From NCBI RefSeq assembly GCF_900465315.1, contig NZ_UBIX01000005.1: a stretch of 64,000 nt of DNA. One strand, written 5' to 3'. The notes beneath the pieces are model-generated. The model did no database searches. It saw only the letters and a program-made list of their open reading frames with translations, and was not told the origin of the DNA. Source of the stretch: Asaia bogorensis_B. Lineage in GTDB: Bacteria > Pseudomonadota > Alphaproteobacteria > Acetobacterales > Acetobacteraceae. Numbering within the stretch: the stretch's first letter is position 1; the number at the start of each line of letters is the position of its first letter. Shown here in pieces: positions 52,164-59,265 of the stretch. The position numbers were made by a program, and so were the translations under genes.

Positions 52164-52188
52164 GACCAGAATTATGGAAATTCTGGTC
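52164..52188 (-). repeat. Perfect 10-bp inverted repeat at the tRNA 3' end
   Basis: GACCAGAATT (52164-52173) pairs with AATTCTGGTC (52179-52188) around a 5-nt loop. One arm contains the encoded CCA end of the tRNA. It could be the transcript's terminator or a 3'-processing hairpin; no T-run follows. Confidence 0.6.
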
Positions 52189-52260
52189 GGAGTGAGAGGA
52201 TTCGAACCTCCGGCCCCTGCGTCCCGAACACAGTGCTCTACCAGGCTGAGCTACACTCCG
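52184..52260 (-). tRNA. tRNA-Pro (anticodon CGG)
   Basis: 77 nt including an encoded CCA. On the minus strand the acceptor pairs CGGAGTG/CACTCCG, the D-arm reads AGCTCAGCCTGGTAGAGC, the anticodon stem is CTGTG/CGCAG with loop TTCGGGA (anticodon CGG), and the T-arm is CGGAGGTTCGAATCCTC-like. It resembles E. coli proK. Expected to read CCG. Confidence 0.95.
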
Positions 52261-52316
52261 AACCGATGGATGGGGCTATACTGCCAGATGGACCGCTCTG
52301 CAAGGGGGGCAGACGA

Positions 52317-52898
52317 TCAAAGTCGGCCTGTCTCGATGTTTTCCTCGCTCTTTCTAGTTTTACCCAGAATTTCGAGCGCATGAGCCACGTCGGGAACAAC
52401 CTGATAGAGCCTGCGCGCCGAGGCATCTGCCAGGCCCTGCTCGATTGCTGCCTCCAGAGCCGCAATCACGTGCACAGCCCAGTTCGCGACGTTGACGATC
52501 AGGATAGGCTTGTCATGCAGCGAGAGCTGGCGCCACGTCATGATTTCCATGAGTTCATCAAAGGTGCCGAGGCCGCCTGGCAGCACCAGAAACGCATCGG
52601 CCTGCGCGAACATCAGCCGTTTGCGCTCATGCATCGACTCGGTAACGATCAGATCCGTCACCTGCTCGTTCATGACCTCGCGGCCGTGTAGAAATTCGGG
52701 GATGATCCCGGTTACCTCGCCACCAGCCTGCAACGCGGCTGCGGCCACCACGCCCATAAGCCCCACTGCCCCGCCACCATAGACCAGGTGGATGCCACGC
52801 TCTGCCAGACCGGCTCCCATTGCGCGGGCGGCTTCACCGAAAGCCGGGACAGAACCATGGCGCGAGCCGCAAAAGACAGCGGCGGCAGCGATTGTCAT
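52317..52898 (-). CDS. LOG family protein (TIGR00730; cytokinin-type phosphoribohydrolase)
   Basis: 193 residues. The diagnostic PGGLGTFDELMEIMTW and GGAVGLMGVVAAAA motifs identify the LOG family, which hydrolyses nucleoside 5'-monophosphates (in plants and some bacteria, cytokinin nucleotides). The Arg of the HERKRLM segment is also conserved. The ATG at 52898 has a GGAAAAT purine box. It lies 56 bp upstream of the tRNA on the same strand. Physiological substrate not inferable. Confidence 0.92.
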   Translation of the reverse strand: MTIAAAAVFCGSRHGSVPAFGEAARAMGAGLAERGIHLVYGGGAVGLMGVVAAAALQAGGEVTGIIPEFLHGREVMNEQVTDLIVTESMHERKRLMFAQADAFLVLPGGLGTFDELMEIMTWRQLSLHDKPILIVNVANWAVHVIAALEAAIEQGLADASARRLYQVVPDVAHALEILGKTRKSEENIETGRL

Positions 52899-52925
52899 TT
52901 CTGGATTTTCCTTCGACCTGTGACG

Positions 52926-54125
52926 TCAGGGCCTTGCAGCTCGCTGCAATCTCAGCACCTGCACGATGCCTAGGAATGTAATGCAAGCTGTGAAGATGAA
53001 CAGGGCCATATAACCCGCAGAATGGATGACGAGCCCCAGCAACGGGCCGGACACGCCAATGGCGAGATCAAGAAATACCGAAAAGGCCCCAAGCGCGGCT
53101 CCGCGATTCTCCGCCCCGGCGCGGTCAACAGCCAGAACGCCCAGCGCCGGAAACACCAAAGAAAAACCCGCTCCAGTTACCGCAGCGCCCAGAGTGGCCG
53201 CTTCAGCAGAGGGAAGAAAGGCCAGTATCAGCAATCCGAGTGTTTCAACACCGAGCGAGATAAGCGCGACATTTGTCCCGCCGATACGCCCGATCTGGCG
53301 CGCGAAAACGAAGCGCACGATGACGAAGACCATACCGAATACAGCCAGGGCCTGCGCTGCATCCGGCCAGTGCTCAGCCGCGAAATAGAGTGCAAGGCAT
53401 GACGAGATGGCCCCGAATCCGACGGATCCCGCAGCCAGCGCGCAGCCATGAGGCAGCACGAGACGGAACACCTTGGCGAAAGACATGGCGGGCGCGTCAT
53501 GACGTATGGGGGCAACCGCGGGATAGGTGCTGGCCAGCGCCGTGCCGATGGCGGGGAGCAGGGTCGAGAGCACACCCAGACTCACCAGCCCGCCCCAGCC
53601 GCCACCGAGATGCGAAAGCTGCTCGCCAATCGTGGCACCCAGGGCGATACCGCCATAGGAGGTTATTCCATTCCACGAGATGACCTGAGCCGTATTGGCT
53701 GCCCCTGCGCGGCGTATGTTCCAGACGATTGCAGCTGTCGAGGCCCAGCTTTCTGCCCAGCCAAGGGCCAGACGACTGGCGAAAAGGCAGATCAGGGAGA
53801 GTGGGATGACCGATTTGCCGAGCCCTGCCACCAGAAGCAGAAGGCCGGAAAAGACGCCAAGCGCTAGACCCAGCACCGCAACCGGCTTTGGCCCCTGGGT
53901 GTCGATACGTTTTCCCGCCGATGCGCGCGACGCAAAGGTGGCAAAATACTGCAGCGACACGGCAAACCCGGCGATGACCGTATTGCAGTGCAGGACATTA
54001 TGCACAAAGAGCGGGATGACTGCCATCGGCAGGCCGATGACGACATAGATAATGAGGTTCAGTGAGACGACCGGCAGGATGATGCCAAGTGGCGATCGTG
54101 TCGCCTTTGCCTGCCCGGCACCCAT
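52926..54125 (-). CDS. MFS transporter (YhhS/arabinose efflux type)
   Basis: 399 residues with 12 predicted transmembrane helices. Conserved MFS wording includes RASAGKRIDTQGPKP in the 2-3 loop and SRLALGWAESW in helix 4. The GAGFSLVFPALGVLAVDRAGAENRGAALGAFS stretch later corresponds to the YhhS-type region. Likely a proton-driven exporter of unknown substrate. The start is ATG at 54125, 8 nt after a GGGGA box; a GTG directly before it is possible. Ends 27 bp before the LOG gene, same strand. Confidence 0.9.
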   Translation of the reverse strand: MGAGQAKATRSPLGIILPVVSLNLIIYVVIGLPMAVIPLFVHNVLHCNTVIAGFAVSLQYFATFASRASAGKRIDTQGPKPVAVLGLALGVFSGLLLLVAGLGKSVIPLSLICLFASRLALGWAESWASTAAIVWNIRRAGAANTAQVISWNGITSYGGIALGATIGEQLSHLGGGWGGLVSLGVLSTLLPAIGTALASTYPAVAPIRHDAPAMSFAKVFRLVLPHGCALAAGSVGFGAISSCLALYFAAEHWPDAAQALAVFGMVFVIVRFVFARQIGRIGGTNVALISLGVETLGLLILAFLPSAEAATLGAAVTGAGFSLVFPALGVLAVDRAGAENRGAALGAFSVFLDLAIGVSGPLLGLVIHSAGYMALFIFTACITFLGIVQVLRLQRAARP

Positions 54126-54229
54126 CACAATTTCCCCAATTCGGTTTTCTGGTCGCTAGAGGCTCAGCTTTGCCAGCCCCTGCGCCTGCTGTCACCCCGC
54201 CCGGTCAAGTTTACGTCAGGTTTAAGCGT

Positions 54230-54310
54230 TCAGCCTGCGCCAAGTGCGCAGATCAGTACGGAAACGACGGCACCCAGCCAGAGCGATGAGGTGGAAAAAA
54301 CTGAAATCAT
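54230..54310 (-). CDS. Predicted 26-residue membrane protein
   Basis: ATG at 54310, TGA at 54230-54232. The product (MISVFSTSSLWLGAVVSV, then LICALGAG) is one hydrophobic helix with a polar N-terminus. A good box, GGAAGGAT, lies 8 nt upstream. It sits in the gap between dinB and the MFS gene on their strand. Such miniature transmembrane proteins are often missed. No family is recognised, so the call rests on ribosome site and hydrophobicity alone. Confidence 0.4.
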   Translation of the reverse strand: MISVFSTSSLWLGAVVSVLICALGAG

Positions 54311-54370
54311 GACGGCAGATCCTTCCACAAGAGAGCATTGGACTCAGTGAACGCTGCATCATGCAAAAAG

Positions 54371-55489
54371 TCAGCAGGGTGATTCACCAAAAAGTGTCAA
54401 TTGTGCGGTTTTTTCTCCTTCCGTGCCCTCGGCCTCATCCTGACCGAGCCCGGTCAGCGTGACGCCCATCAACCTGATGGCACGCTGAAGGGGAAAAAAC
54501 CCTTCCAGCAATGTCACAGCCTGCTCGCGCACCGCATCCCGGCTTGCGAATGGAGAAGGATTGGACCGGGTGCGTGTCGTAATCTGGAAATCGGCATATT
54601 TGAGCTTCAGAACCACAGTGCGTCCACGCAGTGACTGCGCCTCACAATGCCGCCAGAGCTTGTCGCACAGCCCGTCGAGCACCGTGCAGGCGCTGGCAAA
54701 ATCCGTCAGATCGGCCTCAAAGGTCGTCTCGGTTCCAATCGACTTGCGCACCCGGTCCGGCACGACAGGGCGATCGTCAATGCCCCAGGCGATGGATGCA
54801 TAGAACGCAGCAGCCTTGCCGAAATGACGTGTCAGAACGTCACGCGGAATATCACGCAGGTCAGCACCGGTAAAAATGCCCAGCCGGTTCATCTTCGCCC
54901 GCGTCGCGGGGCCAATACCGTGAAACTGCTCGACACGCAGCGAGGCCGCAAAATCCGGCCCCATGGCGGGCGTGATAACGAATTGTCCATTGGGTTTACG
55001 ATGATCCGACGCCAGCTTCGCCAGAAACCGGTTGTAGGAGATCCCGGCCGAAGCCGTCAGTCCGGTTTCCTCGGCAATTTCTGCCCGGATACGCCGTGCA
55101 ATATCGGTGGCCGACCCATGCTCGCGATAACTTTGCGTCACATCGAGATAAGCCTCATCAAGTGAGAGAGGCTGTATAAGCGGCGTATAGCGCGCGAATA
55201 TCTCATGGATCTGGCGTGAAACGGCACGGTAGGTGTCAAAGCGGGGCGGGACAAAGACCAGTTCCGGACATTGTCGCAACGCCGTACGCGATGGCATGGC
55301 CGAACGGACACCAAATCGGCGGGCCTCATAGCTGGCCGCCGCAACAACGCCTCGTCCCTCACCCCGCCCTACGGCAACAGGACGACCACGCAGCTCCGGT
55401 GCATCGCGTTGTTCAACCGAAGCGTAAAAGGCATCCATATCGATATGGATGATGCGACGCACAGCCCCGTGACCTTTTGGCTCAGACAT
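54371..55489 (-). CDS. dinB: DNA polymerase IV
   Basis: 372 residues, Y-family translesion polymerase. HIDMDAFYASVE (first metal Asp), the SLDEAYLDVT acidic pair and GIGPATRAKMNRLGIFTGADL (helix-hairpin-helix) are intact. The C-terminus QLTLFGESPC is a clear beta-clamp binding peptide. Full length. Upstream DNA holds GTTCtcGAAC on the minus strand (about 55509-55518), a possible damage-response element. No operon partner. Confidence 0.95.
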   Translation of the reverse strand: MSEPKGHGAVRRIIHIDMDAFYASVEQRDAPELRGRPVAVGRGEGRGVVAAASYEARRFGVRSAMPSRTALRQCPELVFVPPRFDTYRAVSRQIHEIFARYTPLIQPLSLDEAYLDVTQSYREHGSATDIARRIRAEIAEETGLTASAGISYNRFLAKLASDHRKPNGQFVITPAMGPDFAASLRVEQFHGIGPATRAKMNRLGIFTGADLRDIPRDVLTRHFGKAAAFYASIAWGIDDRPVVPDRVRKSIGTETTFEADLTDFASACTVLDGLCDKLWRHCEAQSLRGRTVVLKLKYADFQITTRTRSNPSPFASRDAVREQAVTLLEGFFPLQRAIRLMGVTLTGLGQDEAEGTEGEKTAQLTLFGESPC

Positions 55490-55576
55490 GCTGCCCTTAT
55501 GCCATCAGGTTCGAGAACAAAACAAGATCATCAAGTGTCAGACTGACAGAACCGGCGATGGTTCAGCTACAACGCA

Positions 55577-56623
55577 TCAGGGGGCAGTCAGGCCGGATTT
55601 CTGCCATGCGGGCGGGCAGGCTTCGCGAATCAGTGCTTCGAGCAGATCGATCGCCATATCGCTATCGTTCAGACATGGAATGAGGGTCAGTTCCTCACCT
55701 CCCGCCTCAATGAATTCATCACGCAATTCGTGGCCGATTTCGTCCAGCGTCTCGATGCAATCGCTGATGAAGCCGGGCATGATGACAGCAATACGTGTAA
55801 TCCCCTGCTCTGGCAGCGCCGTCACGAAAGGTGCCGTATAGGGCTGCACCCACTCCATTGGCCCAAAACGTGACTGGTAAGTGATCGGCATCTGCTCTTC
55901 GCTCACATTCAGAGCGTCACGCAGGGCGCGGATCGTTCTGACGCAATCATCGGGGTAGTAATCCCCCTTATCCACGCAAAGCTTTGGCAAGCCGTGAAAG
56001 GAGGCGACAATACGCTGTGGTTTCCAGCTCAGCCCCGCCAGATGGTCACGCACGCTCTTTTCAAGCCCGGCGATATAGACAGGATGATCAGGAAAAGCCG
56101 GAATGGTCTGGATGGCAGGCTGACGGCGCAGCGTCATGAGCGTGCGAAACAGCTGATCATTGGCTGTCGCGGTCGTAGTGGCGCTGTATTGCGGATAGAG
56201 CGAGAGATAGAGGATGCGGTCACATCCCTGATCCATCAGTTCCTCGACAGCCTCACCAATCGAAGGTTTGCCGTAGCGCATACCCCAAGCCACCGGCACA
56301 TCAGCGCCAAGGCGCTCGGCCAGCTTCTCCGCCTGGGCACGGGTGTAAACGCGCAGCGGGCTGGCGTCTTCTTCTCGGTTCCAGATACGGGCATAGGCTT
56401 CGCCGCTCTTGGGAGGGCGCGTGGTGAGAACAACGCCTTGCAGAATGGGCTGCCAGATGGCTGGCGGTGCCTCGATCACACGACGGTCTGAAAGAAACTC
56501 GCCAAGATAGCGACGGACCGAGAAGAAATCGGTGCCTTCAGGCGTGCCAAGATTGGCAATGAGGACACCCGTCTTGCCTTCCGGCGGTGTCGAAGTCGCG
56601 GGGATCTTGTTATTGAAGGCCAT
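55577..56623 (-). CDS. hemH: Ferrochelatase
   Basis: 348 residues. It inserts Fe2+ into protoporphyrin IX, the last step of haem synthesis. GVLIANLGTPEGTDFFSVRRYLGEFLSDRRVIE at the start, RYGKPSI, LSLYPQYSATTTA, the active-site His in SFHGLPK and PGFISDCIETLDEIG are canonical. The extended ATP-like C-terminus is short. The ATG at 56623 is clear. Stands alone on the minus strand between dinB and a small predicted gene. Confidence 0.97.
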   Translation of the reverse strand: MAFNNKIPATSTPPEGKTGVLIANLGTPEGTDFFSVRRYLGEFLSDRRVIEAPPAIWQPILQGVVLTTRPPKSGEAYARIWNREEDASPLRVYTRAQAEKLAERLGADVPVAWGMRYGKPSIGEAVEELMDQGCDRILYLSLYPQYSATTTATANDQLFRTLMTLRRQPAIQTIPAFPDHPVYIAGLEKSVRDHLAGLSWKPQRIVASFHGLPKLCVDKGDYYPDDCVRTIRALRDALNVSEEQMPITYQSRFGPMEWVQPYTAPFVTALPEQGITRIAVIMPGFISDCIETLDEIGHELRDEFIEAGGEELTLIPCLNDSDMAIDLLEALIREACPPAWQKSGLTAP

Positions 56624-56665
56624 GTCTCTCTATCGGCTTACTGACTCAGGAGAGACAAAAACCGC

Positions 56666-56788
56666 TCAGCGCGCTGACGGTTTCCGTTTGACGCGCACCG
56701 GAATGGCTTTGGGTACAGGCGCCATGCGCAGGAGACCAAGCGCAGCGAGGGCAAACAGACCAGCGGCCAGAGTGTCGATAACAGCCAT
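56666..56788 (-). CDS. Predicted 40-residue membrane protein
   Basis: ATG at 56788 with GGAG 6 nt upstream; ends at 56666. The product (MAVIDTLAAGLFALAALGLL, then a basic tail RVKRKPSAR) is one transmembrane helix with a positively charged end. The frame could extend to 56875, but only this start has a ribosome site. It lies between asd and hemH on the same strand, 42 bp before hemH. Unknown family. Confidence 0.5.
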   Translation of the reverse strand: MAVIDTLAAGLFALAALGLLRMAPVPKAIPVRVKRKPSAR

Positions 56789-56915
56789 TGTCATCTCCGT
56801 TCGGACCCTTGCAGCACAACCCTGCATCCGCCCTTGAAAGGAGTTTGGCACTGCGCTGGGTCTGCGCAATGCCAAAATTACAATAATGACAAATATGTAA
56901 TATAATAGCCCGTAA

Positions 56916-57941
56916 TCAGGCCTTCTGCTTGATCAGATCGAGCGCAATCAGGGCTTCAGCGATCTGTACTGCGTTCAGCGCAGCACCTTTGCGCAGATTA
57001 TCCGAGACACACCACAGCGCCAGACCGTTCTCTACCGAGTCGTCGATACGTAGGCGCGAAACATAGGTCGCGTCCTCGCCCACGCACTCGATCGGGGTGA
57101 CGTAGCCGCCATCGTCACGCTCATCGCGCAGAATCACACCATCGGCCTCGCGCAGGGCCTCGCGGGCACGCGCCAGATCGACGGGTTCCTCACATTCGAT
57201 ATTGATAGCCTCGGAATGACCGATGAAGACGGGCACACGCACACAGGTTGCTGCGACCTTGATGTCGGGATCGAGAATCTTGCGTGTCTCGACCGCCATC
57301 TTCCACTCTTCCTTGGTGGAGCCATCGGGCATGAAGCTGTCGATATGCGGAATGACGTTGAACGCAATCTGCTTGGTGAACTGGGCGATGGTCGGCGGAT
57401 CGCCTACAAAGCTGCCCTTGCACTGAGCAAACAGCTCATCCATGCCATCCTTGCCGGCGCCGGAAACCGCCTGATAGGTCGACACCACGATACGCTTGAT
57501 GGTGAACAGATCATGCAGCGGCTTGAGCGCAACCACCATCTGCGCTGTCGAGCAGTTGGGGTTGGCGATGATGTTGCGCTTCATCTTCTTCAGCGCATTC
57601 GCGTTTACTTCAGGCACCACCAGCGGCACGTCCGGCTCCATGCGGAAATGCGAGGTGTTGTCGATCACGATGCACCCGGCCGCTGCCGCACGCGGCGCAT
57701 GCACAGCAGAAACCGAAGCGCCAGGTGAGAACAGGGCGATATCCCAGCCGGTGAAGTCGAACGTCTCGAGGTTCTGGATCTTGAGAATTTTCTTGTCGCC
57801 AAACGAAACGTCCTGCCCTGTGGAGCGGGCCGAAGCCAGCGCAGCCACTTCGGACACAGGAAAATCTCTCTCGGCAAGAATGCGCAGGAGTTCACGACCT
57901 ACAGCACCAGTCGCGCCAACGACCGCAACGCGGTATCCCAT
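56916..57941 (-). CDS. asd: Aspartate-semialdehyde dehydrogenase
   Basis: 341 residues. It reduces aspartyl-4-phosphate with NADPH, the branch to lysine, threonine and methionine. VAVVGATGAVGRELL (Rossmann), the catalytic Cys in NPNCSTAQM, and the acyl-binding PVFIGHSEAINIE with His are present. It is the Gram-negative/archaeal-like two-domain type at normal length. The ATG at 57941 (MGYRVAVV) was preferred to a GTG two codons earlier. Confidence 0.96.
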   Translation of the reverse strand: MGYRVAVVGATGAVGRELLRILAERDFPVSEVAALASARSTGQDVSFGDKKILKIQNLETFDFTGWDIALFSPGASVSAVHAPRAAAAGCIVIDNTSHFRMEPDVPLVVPEVNANALKKMKRNIIANPNCSTAQMVVALKPLHDLFTIKRIVVSTYQAVSGAGKDGMDELFAQCKGSFVGDPPTIAQFTKQIAFNVIPHIDSFMPDGSTKEEWKMAVETRKILDPDIKVAATCVRVPVFIGHSEAINIECEEPVDLARAREALREADGVILRDERDDGGYVTPIECVGEDATYVSRLRIDDSVENGLALWCVSDNLRKGAALNAVQIAEALIALDLIKQKA

Positions 57942-57997
57942 AATCACATTACCTCAGTCAGAATTCGATCGTCATCACGCCGGGCGTCATGACCGTT

Positions 57998-58636
57998 TCA
58001 TCGGGCGAATGACAGGCGCTTGAACAGCGCTGACAGCCGATGACGGCGCAGTTCATAGCGCGCCTTGTTATTTGTGGCCATGTAATTCAGCTGAATAGTG
58101 TAGCGCGGGCCAACATACTGCCTGTGACCGTGCCAGGTTTTCGGCCCATTCGGGAAAATCAGCAACGTACCGTGGGCGGGCTTCACCTCAACCTCGTAAT
58201 CCTCGAGATTATGGGGGCCGTTCAGCAGGCGCAGGCAGCCTTCCTGTGCAGACCAGGCAGCACTTTCCGGATTCAGGTAAAGCAGGATCGTAACGAGCTT
58301 GGCTTCTGAATCACGATGGATACGCCCGTCTTTCTCACGGGTGCGGCCACGCAGGGTGAGCATGCTCGGCGCATCTTCGATATCGAGGCCGAACTTCTGC
58401 GCCACGATCTTCTTGAGCCGCGGCCCCTGCAGTTCCTTCGTCAGTGCCCTGACTGTCGGGTGCAGCCGCAGACCCTCCGGGGGGAAAGACCCGCCGGACT
58501 TCATCTCGGGCATCAGATTGATGAGTGTCTGGAGGTCCTCTTCGCGTACGAAGTTCGGGACAACCACATGTCTGAACGGTGCCTCGCTGATCGGGGTCCG
58601 TTCAAGGGCTTCATACTGAAGAGCGATCTGTGACAT
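57998..58636 (-). CDS. 2-oxoglutarate/Fe(II)-dependent oxygenase
   Basis: 212 residues. The facial triad is H107-x-D109 (RIHRDSEAK) and H169 (TWHGHRQ), with the 2-oxoglutarate-binding Arg178 (GPRYTIQLNY). The fold is a jelly roll like prolyl-4-hydroxylases, with FPNGPKTWHGH as family context. It likely hydroxylates a protein or small molecule; substrate unknown. No signal peptide. The ATG at 58636 is clear. Same strand as asd, 57 bp upstream of it. Confidence 0.85.
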   Translation of the reverse strand: MSQIALQYEALERTPISEAPFRHVVVPNFVREEDLQTLINLMPEMKSGGSFPPEGLRLHPTVRALTKELQGPRLKKIVAQKFGLDIEDAPSMLTLRGRTREKDGRIHRDSEAKLVTILLYLNPESAAWSAQEGCLRLLNGPHNLEDYEVEVKPAHGTLLIFPNGPKTWHGHRQYVGPRYTIQLNYMATNNKARYELRRHRLSALFKRLSFAR

Positions 58637-58681
58637 GGAGGGCGAGCCTATTCCTGCTCCCCCCGGCGCACAAGAGGCTTG

Positions 58682-58993
58682 CTAGCCCTTCATGCGGTGA
58701 TGCAGGTGGCGCACCGCACTGTTGCGTACATACTGTGTATATCCCGCCCCGATACGGTCGGTATCGGAAAAGCACGAACGCATGGACACAGCCCCTTCAG
58801 CGGGCTTTTCGTCGGGAGTGTAGGCGGTTCTTACCAGATGGGGCGCCCGTGTGCAGCGCAACGGGGCCCGGCTGTCGAAATCGAGATGACGCCCCTGCTG
58901 CTCGACCGGGCGTTCGGGAGTCGCCCAGGCACAGGACACGCCCTGTGACAGTAGCGAAATCGTGAATACCGCGAGTGCGGGCATGCAGCGCAT
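58682..58993 (-). CDS. Hypothetical small secreted protein
   Basis: 103 residues. Signal peptide 1-24 (ending CAWA). The mature part is hydrophilic with two Cys (LRCTRAPH, MRSCFSD), suggesting a single disulfide. The ATG at 58993 has a near-perfect GGAGGGG box; the frame extends to 59029. No family is recognised. It lies upstream of the oxygenase gene on the same strand, 45 bp away, but a shared function is not evident. Confidence 0.65.
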   Translation of the reverse strand: MRCMPALAVFTISLLSQGVSCAWATPERPVEQQGRHLDFDSRAPLRCTRAPHLVRTAYTPDEKPAEGAVSMRSCFSDTDRIGAGYTQYVRNSAVRHLHHRMKG

Positions 58994-59265
58994 GACAGAC
59001 CCCTCCAAACTGCAATATCGGAATACCATGTGATGGGTTAGACCACACGACGCTCTGGTGCGGAGTCTATAGACGGCAAGCAGGATTGAAAGTTTCGACT
59101 CTTTCTGATGCCGTCTGCAGAACGTGCGATTGTGAACTGAAATCGTTCGGAAAAGTTTTATGCTTGTTGCTGATCGGCAAGAGTTTCATGGTTGTTTCCG
59201 CCATGAGGGTGCCATTTTAAGTCGATATCCAGTTCCGGACGAGTCAGCCGGGGAGGGCTGCAAGC

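Noticed and set aside
51960..52180. Possible cobalamin riboswitch before the ABC importer
   Set aside because: Conserved B12-box wording is not seen; only simple repeats are present.
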